This document shows positions 20,762-29,573 of a DNA stretch of 64,000 nt, piece after piece. Numbering within the stretch: position 1 is the first letter of the stretch; each line of letters starts with the position of its first letter. The notes under the pieces are model-generated. The model did not search any database, had not been told where the DNA came from, and saw only the letters and a list, made by a program, of their open reading frames with translations. Origin of the DNA: DATKDP01 sp035546335. GTDB lineage: Bacteria > Acidobacteriota > Thermoanaerobaculia > Gp7-AA8. A program made the position numbers and the translations under genes. Location: contig DATKDP010000056.1 of assembly GCA_035546335.1 (NCBI GenBank), positions 1-64,000 of the forward strand. Reading direction: 5' to 3'.

Positions 20762-20809
20762 CAGGCCCGAGCCCGCGCCCGGCTTTTGAGATTTCGAATA
20801 TTTTTGGGC
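20762..20809 (-). repeat. Dispersed CCCAAAAATATT/GGGCGCGGGCTCGGG repeat, copy 1
   Basis: Read on the minus strand it starts GCCCAAAAATATTCGAAATC and continues into GCCGGGCGCGGGCTCGGG. The same two blocks occur at 33019-33067 and, inverted, at 33209-33247. It abuts the slipin stop codon (20814-20816), so it could also act as a 3' end signal. Confidence 0.75.
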
Positions 20810-20813
20810 AGCC

Positions 20814-21569
20814 CTATTCCTTCCTGACGTTCACGAGGCCCGACAGCAGATCGACAGGGAGGGGGAACACGACTGTCGTGTTCTTCTCGACCCCGATTTC
20901 GGTGAGCGTCTGCAGATAGCGCAACTGAATGGCGATCGGCTGCTGGGCGAGCACGGCAGCAGCATCGGACAGCCGTTGCGCGGCCATGAACTCTCCTTCT
21001 GCGTGGATGATCTTGGAGCGTCGCTCACGCTCGGCTTCCGCCTGGCGCGCCATCGCCCGGGTCATCTGCTCGGGAAGATCGACCTGTTTGACCTCGACGT
21101 TGACCACCTTCACTCCCCAGGGAGCGGTGTGCTGGTCGAGAATGCTCTGGATTCGGACGTTCAATGCCTCGCGATTCGACAACAGCTCGTCGAGCTCGAC
21201 CTCCCCGAGAACCGAACGAAGTGTCGTCTGGGCGAACTGCGAGGTTTGATAGCGGTAGTCGTAGACCTCGACGACTGCACGGCGAGGGTCGATGACGCGG
21301 AGGAAGATGACGGCATTGACCTTGAGGGTCACGTTGTCTCGGGTGATCACGTCCTGCGGCGGAACCTCGAATGCTTCCTGCCGAAGTGAAATGCGGACGA
21401 TTCGGTCGATCGGAGCGAAAACGAAAATGAGACCCGGCCCCTTCGCTGCGGGAAGCAGCCTTCCGAGGCGAAAAATGACGCCACGCTCGTACTCGGCGAG
21501 AATCTTGATCGAGTTGAGCAGATACATCGCGAGGATCACCAGGACGATGACCGGGCCGAATCCGAGCAT
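20814..21569 (-). CDS. Slipin/stomatin-like SPFH-domain protein
   Basis: 251 residues: one N-terminal membrane helix (about residues 4-20), then the SPFH/band 7 domain (ISLRQEAFEVPPQDVITRD, VDLPEQM) and a coiled-coil ending in a hydrophobic tail. Slipins form oligomeric membrane rings and are partnered with, and can be cleaved by, NfeD proteases, as in the STOPP operon. An AAGGAGG ribosome-binding site precedes the ATG. It lies 81 bp downstream of nfeD on the same strand, the classic arrangement. Confidence 0.93.
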   Translation of the reverse strand: MLGFGPVIVLVILAMYLLNSIKILAEYERGVIFRLGRLLPAAKGPGLIFVFAPIDRIVRISLRQEAFEVPPQDVITRDNVTLKVNAVIFLRVIDPRRAVVEVYDYRYQTSQFAQTTLRSVLGEVELDELLSNREALNVRIQSILDQHTAPWGVKVVNVEVKQVDLPEQMTRAMARQAEAERERRSKIIHAEGEFMAAQRLSDAAAVLAQQPIAIQLRYLQTLTEIGVEKNTTVVFPLPVDLLSGLVNVRKE

Positions 21570-21650
21570 GAATACCTCCTTCTGATTCTTCGTTTGAGCG
21601 GAAGCCGAAGCGCTTCCGCCCGCATCGAGCCGACCTAGTGTGGTGTCACA

Positions 21651-22979
21651 CTAGCGGACCGGCTCCACTTCAGCGGTGAGACCGTCGATCCGGCGTACCT
21701 GCACTCTCGCGCCCTGCTCGACGTTCTCGGTCGCCACGGCATCCCACAGCTCACCATGGACGAAGATTTTTCCGTGCGGAGAGAGATCGGTCCGGGCCAC
21801 GCCGATCTCGCCGACCATCCCCTGTTCTCCGGTCTGCACCTGGTTCGCGCGCGCGCGCACGACGAGGCTGACGAGAAAGACGGTGATGATCCCGAACGGC
21901 AGGGCGACGGCGAGCGCGGTGATCCAGCTCACCCGCATCTCCGGGACCGGACTGTCGACCAGGAGCAGGCCGCCGAGAAACATGGCGACGACGCCCCCTG
22001 CAGCGAGAATTCCGTTTCCTGCATATTTCGCCTCGAGAATGAACAGTATAAAAGCAACGAGGATCAAAGCGAGTGCGGCGAACCTCGTCGGGAGGATGTT
22101 CAGCGCGAAAAAAGCGAGGAGAATCGCGATGAGCCCGACGACGCCCGGCAGGATGGCCCCCGGATTGTTGAACTCCGCCCAGAGAGCGAGCATCCCGAGG
22201 GAGAAGAGAATGAAGGCGACGTTCGGATCCATGATGAACGAGAGAATGCGCTGCTTGAGCGTCATCTCCTTGGTTCTCACGACGCTCCCGGCGAGATCGA
22301 GGACGACCTCCGTGCCGTCGAACCTCCGAATGGGCCGCCCGTCGATCGCGGCGAGCAGCGCCTTCTCGTCAGCCGCGACGATCTCGATCAGCTTCTTCTC
22401 GAGCGCTTCCTGCTCGGTGAAGGAGATCGATTGGCGAACGGCGCTCTCCGCTTCTGCGACGTTCCTTCCGCGCTTGGCGGCGATGGATCGCATCATCGCC
22501 GCCGCATCGCTCTCGATCTTTCCCTTCATCACATCATCGACCTTCTCATCGCCCCCGCCGGCTCCGATCATCACCGGATGCGCCGCTCCCGTGTTCGTCG
22601 CCGGAGCCATCGCCGCGATGTCGGCCGCCTGGAGAATGAAGAATCCCGCGGATGCGGCGCTGCTGCCGCTCGGTGCCACATAGACGATCACCGGGACGGG
22701 AGATGCGAGAATCTTGTTGACGATCTCCCGCGTCGCGTCGATGAGCCCTCCGGGAGTCCGAAGCTCGATCAGCAGCGCCTTGTCGTTTCGCGCCTTCGCT
22801 TCATCGAGCGCCCTGCCGATGAATTCGTCCGTCACCGGGGAAATGATCCCGTCGACGACGATCTTGAGAACGTCGGACCCCGCCGCCGGTGCAGCGAACA
22901 GAGGCAGGAGCAGGGCGATGGCGGCACTGCGAAGCAATCGCGTCGCGTACAAGCGGGTCCCGAACATCGTCTGCTCCAT
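21651..22979 (-). CDS. nfeD: NfeD-family membrane serine protease (ClpP-like plus NfeD domain)
   Basis: 442 residues. A signal peptide is followed by a ClpP/crotonase-fold protease domain (about 35-230) with the nucleophile Ser in APSGSSAASAG (about residue 105) and a catalytic Lys in the SIAAKRGRN region. Next come four membrane helices and a C-terminal OB-fold NfeD domain (GMVGEIGVARTDLSPHGKIF). It works as a membrane-integral protease with its slipin partner just downstream. ATG 22979 has a GGAGGAGG site; a 10-codon extension upstream is less likely. Confidence 0.93.
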   Translation of the reverse strand: MEQTMFGTRLYATRLLRSAAIALLLPLFAAPAAGSDVLKIVVDGIISPVTDEFIGRALDEAKARNDKALLIELRTPGGLIDATREIVNKILASPVPVIVYVAPSGSSAASAGFFILQAADIAAMAPATNTGAAHPVMIGAGGGDEKVDDVMKGKIESDAAAMMRSIAAKRGRNVAEAESAVRQSISFTEQEALEKKLIEIVAADEKALLAAIDGRPIRRFDGTEVVLDLAGSVVRTKEMTLKQRILSFIMDPNVAFILFSLGMLALWAEFNNPGAILPGVVGLIAILLAFFALNILPTRFAALALILVAFILFILEAKYAGNGILAAGGVVAMFLGGLLLVDSPVPEMRVSWITALAVALPFGIITVFLVSLVVRARANQVQTGEQGMVGEIGVARTDLSPHGKIFVHGELWDAVATENVEQGARVQVRRIDGLTAEVEPVR

Positions 22980-23033
22980 GAGTCCTCCTCCACCGATTCG
23001 AAACAACAACCTGCGAGATCTGATTGCCTCCGA

Positions 23034-23624
23034 TCAGGAGCGAGCACTTTTTCGCTTGCGCACACTGCGGCCCTTCGGCATCTCGACGACGACACCGGGA
23101 CGAAGGAGCCACCAGAGCCCGACTGCGAAGGCATACATCCCCACGAGCCTGTAGAAGTGTGCTGCGGCGCCCCAGATGTTCCGAGCGACGCTTCCGTAAT
23201 TAGCCTGACTCCAGGCACCGAGCTGCAGCGCGTAGATCGACTTGATCGTCACGATGAGGCCGGCCACATGCGTGAGAAACAGAATCGCCGCAGCAAGGAG
23301 GAGCCCGGCGACGTTGCGGTTCGAAAAGGTCTCGCGCCCCGCGGCGAACAGAGTCATCATGATGATGAAATTGAACGTCAGGTCGTGCGCCGGGACGCCC
23401 GGTCGCGGCGAGCCGCGAGCGAAGTCCTGCCGCTCGACGATGATCTGTCGCTCCTCGGTACGCAATCGCGTCACGGGTGGACGTTCGGACCAGCGCAGAA
23501 CCATCTCCGCTGATCTTGCAAGCGCGACGTTGTACGACGGCGAGCCTCCCCACCAGATGAGCATCGAGAGGAAAAATCCGGCGACGGACTTAGCGACTCG
23601 TGGCCAAAGCTTTCGGCGCGGCAA
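23034..23624 (-). CDS. Exosortase H-associated membrane protein
   Basis: 196 residues with a TTG start at 23624 and GGAG 8 bases upstream, overlapping the exosortase gene by 35 bp. It has an N-terminal membrane helix, a charged extracytoplasmic loop (about 40-85), then three helices and a very basic tail (KGRSVRKRKSARS). Proteins of this type lie next to XrtH genes and are presumed to help in sorting. I assign it by position and topology rather than a catalytic motif. Confidence 0.7.
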   Translation of the reverse strand: MPRRKLWPRVAKSVAGFFLSMLIWWGGSPSYNVALARSAEMVLRWSERPPVTRLRTEERQIIVERQDFARGSPRPGVPAHDLTFNFIIMMTLFAAGRETFSNRNVAGLLLAAAILFLTHVAGLIVTIKSIYALQLGAWSQANYGSVARNIWGAAAHFYRLVGMYAFAVGLWWLLRPGVVVEMPKGRSVRKRKSARS

Positions 23625-24122
23625 ATTTCCAGCTCCAGAGGACGAACAATCCTACGCTGAAGAGAATGATCAGACTCTGCCAGACCGCGACATGGAACAA
23701 CTGAAACACCGTCGGGTGATGTGCCCCCAGCCAGAAAAGCATTGCGACCCGAAACGTATTGACGATCTGAACCGCCAGGAACCCGAGGATGATGCCGAGT
23801 ATGCGATCGATCCAGCGAGCGGGAAACGCCGCGACCGCCGCGATGAGAAGGATCACCGCTTCGATGCCGTTGCAGCCGTTCTCGACATTCACCGCGAAGG
23901 TCGGCGACCCGATGATGGTTCCGTTCACGCTCACCTGCTGGCCGGCTGCTCCCAGCATCCATCCGGCGATCACCGTGATGAAGCGGGTGAAGGGGACGAT
24001 CACGTGATCGTTGACCGGATTCAGTGCGATCAGTATGTAGAGTCCCACGACGATTCCGATGAAGCGGACGAGAAACAACGCCCGGTCGCGCTTCAGCCTC
24101 TCGTCGCCTCCCCGAGCGATGC

Positions 24123-24126
<4 letters not shown>
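23590..24126 (-). CDS. xrtH: Exosortase H
   Basis: 178 residues, five to six membrane helices. The exosortase/archaeosortase catalytic triad is visible: Cys in VENGCNGIEA, Arg in VNTFRVAML and His in LFHVAVWQ. The VENGCNGIEA form and small size fit XrtH, which handles IPTLxxWG-CTERM tails. ATG 24126 overlaps the kinase stop (ATGA) and has AAGGAG upstream. No protein in this window ends in a recognisable IPTLxxWG or PEP-CTERM tail, so its substrates are elsewhere. Confidence 0.85.
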
Positions 24127-25028
<902 letters not shown>

Positions 25029-25062
25029 CGTGTCATCCCGAGGCTCGAGGCTCGCTGTAACC

Positions 25063-25296
25063 TCACCGGAATGTCACGAGCAGAAGCACGAGACAGGTCG
25101 AGAAGACGACGGCACTGAGCATGATCAGGCGTACGACGCTCTTCCGTTGCCACGTCCTCTCCTCCATTTCACCACTGAGGGCGCGCCAGAAAAGAACGAG
25201 GAAGAGGGCGGCGATCGCCAGGAGAGCGGAGCTCACGACGACAACCTGCAGAACAACCTGTGGAAACTCCTCGACCACCAGCGCATCGTATGTCAT
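25063..25296 (-). CDS. Small two-helix membrane protein
   Basis: 77 residues from ATG 25296 (MTYDALVVEEFPQ). Two hydrophobic helices flank the basic segment EERTWQRKSVVR, so both termini are probably on the same side. Not a family I recognise. The bases before the ATG are a pure heptamer array (CCCCGAC units) with no Shine-Dalgarno; the frame stays open upstream and would add EPRAPSP-like heptapeptides. It sits between two kinase genes on the same strand. Confidence 0.5.
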   Translation of the reverse strand: MTYDALVVEEFPQVVLQVVVVSSALLAIAALFLVLFWRALSGEMEERTWQRKSVVRLIMLSAVVFSTCLVLLLVTFR

Positions 25297-25478
25297 GTCG
25301 GGGGTCGGGGGTCGGGGGTCGAGGCTCGGGGGTCGAGGCTCGGGGCTCGGGCGTCGGGGCTCGAGGCTCGGGGCTCGGGGCTCGGGGCTCGGGGCTCGAG
25401 GCTCGTGGCTCGAGGCTCGGGGCTCGGGGGTCGGGGGTCGGGGCTCGGGGCTCGAGGCTCGGGGCTCGAGGCTCGTGG
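25297..25478. repeat. 26-unit heptamer array GGGGCTC (locus E, left arm)
   Basis: 182 bp, exactly 26 seven-base units of [G/C]TCG[G/A/T]GG. The unit variants are shuffled, not ordered. The array touches the start codon at 25296. An inverted CTAGCCT/CTCTAGC-type array at about 25686-25722 closes the element on the other side. Confidence 0.9.
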
Positions 25479-25554
25479 CTATGCCGGAGCCATCTCGCAC
25501 CACTCTCGACGGCGAACAGCTTCGTCCGCATCGCCGGCCGCCTCAACCTCGATT

Positions 25555-25684
25555 CCCGCAAGCACCCGGGCGAAGCTATTGCGCTGCCCACATCCTCGCA
25601 AGCCTTCTCCGGCATCTCGCGCGCAAATGCTTCGCCCCTACAAGCGCCCGTCATCCGCTCGCAAATGCTTCGCCCCTACGAGCG
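25555..25684 (-). repeat. Dispersed GCGAAGC foldback repeat, composite copy 3
   Basis: Inverted relative to the copies at 15196 and 61976. It contains the GCACCCGGGCGAAGCTATTG end and two tandem copies of the other end, CGCAAATGCTTCGCCCCTAC. It is enclosed by the two heptamer arms of locus E. Confidence 0.8.
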
Positions 25685-25685
25685 A

Positions 25686-25722
25686 GAGGCCTAGCCTCTA
25701 GCCTCTAGCCTCTAACCTCTAG
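25686..25722. repeat. Heptamer array, locus E right arm
   Basis: About five inverted units of the CCTCTAG type, closing locus E just before the 3' end of the second kinase gene (stop at 25734). Confidence 0.75.
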
Positions 25723-25733
25723 CTAGCCCCGCC

Positions 25734-26570
25734 CTACGCGAGCTCCCTCTCCAGAGCCATCAGCTCCGCAACGAAAGCCGTTGCCGACTGGTAGCGCATA
25801 TCGACATCCTTCTCCAGTGCACGGGCGGCGATGCGGCGAGCCTTCTCCGGCAGCTCGGACGATAGCGGTGGAGGATCCCTCCTGAGGATCGTCCGAAGCA
25901 GTTCTCTGTTGGTCGCCGCGGCGAAGGGAGGGCGGCCGGCCAGCGTCTCGTAATAGACCACCCCGAGGCTGAACAGGTCCGTTCGCGGATCGGCGCCTTC
26001 GCCGAGAATCTGCTCCGGGGCGAGATATTCGAGCGTACCGACGATCTGGCCGGGTCGGGTGACCGATGTGACCTTCCCTTTCGGTTGGGTCAGCTTCGCG
26101 AGACCGAAGTCGAGGACCTTGACGCAGCCGTCGGGGCGGATCATGACGTTGTCCGGTTTGATGTCTCGATGAACGATCCACGCCTCGTGGGCCGCGATGA
26201 GCGCCGAGCCGACTCCGATCGCGATGCGCGTCGCCTCGAGCGGTGGCATCTCCGGCGGCAGCAACTGCCGCAGAGAACGCCCTTCCACATATTCGACTGC
26301 CATGAAGTGGCGTCCGCGATCTTCGCCGAGCTCGTAGATCGCTACGATGTTCGGATGGTTCAGCAGCGAGCACCATTCTGCTTCCTGGCAGAAGCGCCGG
26401 ACCTGGTCGGCATTGCCCGTCAGCTCCGGATGCAAGAGCTTGAGCGCAACCTTCCGTCCTCCCTTTTCGTCTTCAGCCAGATAGACGGAGGCAGCCGCTC
26501 CGCCACCGATCTCGCGAAGGAGTCGATACCGGCCGATCCGTCGGGTTACCGTTCCGGTCTCGTCGCGCAT
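25734..26570 (-). CDS. Serine/threonine protein kinase (cytosolic), paralogue
   Basis: 278 residues, almost only a Hanks kinase domain: IGGGAAASV loop, VALKLL lysine, HRDIKPDN, DFG and APEQI. It shares long stretches with the kinase at 24123 and probably arose by tandem duplication, now split by a repeat element and a small membrane gene. It begins 9 bp after the MBL-fold gene, so it belongs to the same minus-strand run. It lacks membrane or ligand-binding regions. Confidence 0.93.
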   Translation of the reverse strand: MRDETGTVTRRIGRYRLLREIGGGAAASVYLAEDEKGGRKVALKLLHPELTGNADQVRRFCQEAEWCSLLNHPNIVAIYELGEDRGRHFMAVEYVEGRSLRQLLPPEMPPLEATRIAIGVGSALIAAHEAWIVHRDIKPDNVMIRPDGCVKVLDFGLAKLTQPKGKVTSVTRPGQIVGTLEYLAPEQILGEGADPRTDLFSLGVVYYETLAGRPPFAAATNRELLRTILRRDPPPLSSELPEKARRIAARALEKDVDMRYQSATAFVAELMALERELA

Positions 26571-26579
26571 TTGCGATGC

Positions 26580-27350
26580 CTACGATAGGACTTTGACCGC
26601 AAAATCGCCACTGAGGATTCGCACCCTCCCATGCTCCTGGAGATGGATCAGGTGAGCGGTGAGCTGGGCTTCAGCACCTCGATGGAGCGCCGGCGGCAGG
26701 TCGGGATAGATTCTCCCGCGAAGCTCGCCCAGACTCCTCTGCCGACCTTCCAACGCTGCCAGAATCTGCCTCTCCCGTTCGTGTCGGTGGGCGATGTAGG
26801 CATCGATCAGCTCGAGCGCGTCCTCGCGGGTCGGGCCGTGCCCCGGGTGGATTCTTTTGGGCTCGAGGGCACGCAGTTTCGCGAGCGAGGCGAGATAGTC
26901 GCCCATGTGGCCGTCGGGAGGAAAAATCGCCGTGGTCCCCTCTCCGAGAATCGTGTCTCCGGTGAAGAGATCGCCTTCCGAGCCGAGAAAACAGACGTGC
27001 TCGCCGGTGTGACCCGGTGTTGCGATCACGCGTATGTCGACGCCCTCGACGCTCGCCACGACCTCGCCATCGACGAGTCCGCGCGCGACGTGCGCGGAGA
27101 GGACTCCTTCCGGCGCGAACAGCGATGCGCCACTTCGCCGTGCGAGCTCGATCGCCGCGGCAGCATGATCGGCGTGCCGATGAGTCACGAGGATCTTCTC
27201 GAGACGGCCCGCCCTCTCGAGGAGAGCCTCGACGTGCGAAGCGATGGACGGTCCGGGATCGATCACGACACGTCCCGACAGGACCCAGCTGTTCGTTCCG
27301 TCCAACGTGAACGGTCCCGGATTGGGAGCGCGTACGAGCTCGATCTTCAT
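26580..27350 (-). CDS. MBL-fold metallo-hydrolase (LACTB2-like)
   Basis: 256 residues. The metallo-beta-lactamase metal site is complete: THRHADHAA (about residues 53-61), the TPGHT His, and the GDTILG Asp. A C-terminal winged-helix-like region (about 190-256) is typical of LACTB2/RNase-type members. Substrates could be nucleic acid or thioesters. The ATG overlaps the Nudix stop (ATGA), so the two are co-translated; a similar Nudix-MBL pairing recurs in other bacteria. Confidence 0.9.
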   Translation of the reverse strand: MKIELVRAPNPGPFTLDGTNSWVLSGRVVIDPGPSIASHVEALLERAGRLEKILVTHRHADHAAAAIELARRSGASLFAPEGVLSAHVARGLVDGEVVASVEGVDIRVIATPGHTGEHVCFLGSEGDLFTGDTILGEGTTAIFPPDGHMGDYLASLAKLRALEPKRIHPGHGPTREDALELIDAYIAHRHERERQILAALEGRQRSLGELRGRIYPDLPPALHRGAEAQLTAHLIHLQEHGRVRILSGDFAVKVLS

Positions 27351-28102
27351 TCGTCGTCCGGCAGAACGATCCGCCGGGCGGCTCCTTCGACGACGAGCCG
27401 CGGGCGCGTGGCTTTGATCGTTGCCCCGCGGCGGGCGGCGATCAGCTCGCCGGCGGAGTCGAAATCCGCGATCGCCTGGAGATTTCTGATGGTCGGGAAC
27501 ACCATCGGAAGCTCCCCTCGCCGGTGTCGCTCGAGCGCTTCTGCGGGCCTGATCCAGGCGAGCTCGACCCCTTCGCTCCCCTCGACGGTCGCCACGACCT
27601 CACTCGACACCGGCAGAAGGAAGAACCATGTGTCGAAACGCTTCGGAATCCCGGTCGGCGTGATCCATCGCGCAGTCCAGACGAGTGCGTCGAGATCGAA
27701 GCTTCCATCGCCGGCCACCCGGTCGAGTGACGACTCGCCGGACAGCAATCGCTGCCGCGCAACCTCCGCATTCGACGGCGGCACACCCGACCAGAGTCCG
27801 GTCTCCTCGAAGAGCTCCCGCAAAGCACAGACGCGCATCACATCGAGCGTCTTCTCCTCCCCGGTAACCTTTCGGGCAATGACATGATCGGCGGGATCGA
27901 CCGCTCCACCCGGGAACACCCAGGAGCCAGGAACGAACGTACTCCTCTCGTGTCGTCGAAGCAGGAGAATCTCGAACGGCTCGCCGCGCAGCACGATCGT
28001 GCTCGCTGCGGGCACGGCTTCCACCTCGGGGGCCCCTCCTGCTCCGAGCGGAAGCTGATCACTCCGAACCTCGTTCTCGCTCACGCCTGCCACCCGACCC
28101 AT
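27347..28102 (-). CDS. Nudix hydrolase (NUDT19/acyl-CoA pyrophosphatase-like)
   Basis: 251 residues. The core has GSWVFPGG, then an insertion of about 20 residues, then RELFEETGLW, giving a Nudix box with the extended spacing seen in NUDT19-type CoA pyrophosphatases. The metal-binding Glu residues in REXXEE are kept. ATG 28102 overlaps moaE by 22 bp; a GTG at 28084 gives a 4-base GTGA overlap instead and may be the true start. Substrate (CoA esters or nucleotide sugar) is not certain. Confidence 0.85.
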   Translation of the reverse strand: MGRVAGVSENEVRSDQLPLGAGGAPEVEAVPAASTIVLRGEPFEILLLRRHERSTFVPGSWVFPGGAVDPADHVIARKVTGEEKTLDVMRVCALRELFEETGLWSGVPPSNAEVARQRLLSGESSLDRVAGDGSFDLDALVWTARWITPTGIPKRFDTWFFLLPVSSEVVATVEGSEGVELAWIRPAEALERHRRGELPMVFPTIRNLQAIADFDSAGELIAARRGATIKATRPRLVVEGAARRIVLPDDE

Positions 28103-28494
28103 TCCTCGCCGTCGGGACTACGCTCTTTTTTCCAGATGGGCACACTCTTCTTGATCGAATCGATCAGCTCGCGCGATGCGGCGTAGGCCTGCGCCCTGTG
28201 CGGCGAAGCGCAGACGATGAGGATTGAAGTCTCGCCGACAGCGAGGTGGCCGAGTCGATGGCGAACGGCGGTTCGAACGTCAGGGTGACGGCGGGACGTG
28301 GCAGTGACGATTCGGTCGATCTCCTTTTCGGCCATCGGCCGGTAGGCATCGTAGAAGATCGATTCGACCGCTTTTCCGTCGTGATGATTCCGGACGACTC
28401 CCGCGAAGACGACGAACGCGCCGTCCGAAGGTCGCAGGACTTCATCGATCAGCGCCGCCGGATCGATCGGATCGTCCGTCAAATACTCCTGCAT
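28081..28494 (-). CDS. moaE: Molybdopterin synthase catalytic subunit
   Basis: 137 residues, near the usual MoaE length. It carries GAFVVFAGVVRNHHDG, AEKEIDRI, HRLGHLAVGE, ASPHRAQAY and IKKSVPIWKKE, the last holding the two active-site lysines. With MoaD it inserts sulphur into precursor Z to make molybdopterin. ATG 28494 is taken because an earlier ATG would overlap moaD by 47 bp. The other molybdenum cofactor genes are not in the window. Confidence 0.95.
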   Translation of the reverse strand: MQEYLTDDPIDPAALIDEVLRPSDGAFVVFAGVVRNHHDGKAVESIFYDAYRPMAEKEIDRIVTATSRRHPDVRTAVRHRLGHLAVGETSILIVCASPHRAQAYAASRELIDSIKKSVPIWKKERSPDGEEWVGWQA

Positions 28495-28510
28495 CGCAGT
28501 CTCGCTCGGC

Positions 28511-28768
28511 TCAGCCGCCCGATACCGGCGGAATGAATGCCAGCTCGTCGCCGTCATGGAGCCGGCTTTCGGGCGCGGCGTATTCCTGGTTCACCGCGGT
28601 CAGCGGCGGTCTTTCATATGCCCCCAACGCTCCGTGATCGCGGCGCAGCTCGTTCCATACGTCGAGAGCCGTCGCTCCATCCGGAAGTGACAGGAGCCGC
28701 TCCTCGCTGCCGACGATGTCGCGAAGAACGGCGAAGAGGAGAAGGCGCACTCGGATCATACCGGTCAT
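28511..28768 (-). CDS. moaD: Molybdopterin synthase sulfur carrier subunit
   Basis: 85 residues, ubiquitin-like fold, ending in the Gly-Gly tail (PPVSGG) that is thiocarboxylated. It starts at ATG 28768 or 28759. First gene of the minus-strand run moaD-moaE-Nudix-MBL-kinase. The gap to moaE is 16 bp. Confidence 0.94.
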   Translation of the reverse strand: MTGMIRVRLLLFAVLRDIVGSEERLLSLPDGATALDVWNELRRDHGALGAYERPPLTAVNQEYAAPESRLHDGDELAFIPPVSGG

Positions 28769-28881
28769 GGGGTCATCGCTCGATCTGTGTACTACAATCC
28801 CCGGAACGAATCGCGCGGCTGGAATGTTGCATTCGACTGGCCGCCAGTTCCGGCCGCTCTTTTACCACAGGAAAGACGTGA

Positions 28882-29133
28882 ATGTCGGAGACCACCGCCG
28901 AGACATCGACCACTGCGAGCTCCACCGACGCAAAGAAGTTCACGACCGGAATGACGGTCGGGGAAGCGATGAAGCTGCACCCCAATACGCGCTGGGTTTT
29001 CGCCTCATATCATCTGGGAGGCTGTTCGCACTGCGCGATCTCCGAGGAAGAGACCATCGAGCAGGTGGCGACGGGGTACGGTGTGCCGCTCGACAAGCTG
29101 ATCGACGATCTGAACTCCCTGCTGGAAGGCTGA
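28882..29133 (+). CDS. DUF1858/redox-disulfide small protein
   Basis: 83 residues. Residues 20-83 are a DUF1858-type domain (TVGEAMKLHPNTRWVFASYHLGGCSHC, a short loop, then EETIEQVATGYGV) with a CxxC pair (CSHC). Such proteins often lie by hybrid-cluster proteins and are presumed thiol redox carriers. The N-terminal 18 residues are Ser/Thr-rich. AGGAAAG precedes the ATG. Divergent from moaD; TACAAT at 28793-28798 may be its -10. Confidence 0.82.
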   Translation: MSETTAETSTTASSTDAKKFTTGMTVGEAMKLHPNTRWVFASYHLGGCSHCAISEEETIEQVATGYGVPLDKLIDDLNSLLEG

Positions 29134-29573
29134 ACGGAGAAGGGGGCTCGTCGCTGCGCGCGAGGCTCGGCAAATTTTGCGCTCCGGCAGGTCCCGAAGG
29201 TGCTTTTTACCGAAATGCACAAGCCCCACGTGGCAAAAAAAGGGGCTGGACCGCTGCGGCAGTCACGGAAGGGTGTAAGGAAGAAAGTTAGAGTAATCGT
29301 CCAAAATCGGTCCAAATGTGAAGGCGGGGTGCCGCAGCGGCCACTGAGCGCGAACAGATAGGCTGGATTCGCGCGATCATGGTTTCGAACTTCCTGCCGA
29401 AACCTAATCTCATAGTGCGCGGATCAATTGCACGATCCACGCCACCGGGCAACTGACTATAATCCGCAGCCGATGAAGGAACCGGGTCATTATTTCTCCG
29501 ATCGCCAAACGTGGAGGCGCGGGACTCCAACCAGCGGGGGGCGGCTCGGAGACCCGCTCCGCTCGGGAGACGC
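29134..29573. other. Intergenic region upstream of polA
   Basis: 440 bp with no supported gene. A 6-bp AGCCCC/GGGGCT hairpin with a 14-nt A-rich loop lies at about 29222-29247. A perfect TATAAT is at 29458-29463, without a good -35, and is the likely polA -10. Confidence 0.45.
29458..29463 (+). promoter_or_regulatory. Candidate -10 box for polA
   Basis: Exact TATAAT about 110 bases before the polA start; no recognisable -35 at 16-18 bp. Confidence 0.4.

Noticed and set aside
25297..25710. Long open frames on both strands through the GGGGCTC array
   Set aside because: A 7-nt repeat lacking stop codons is open in all frames; the proteins are just heptapeptide repeats with no start signals.
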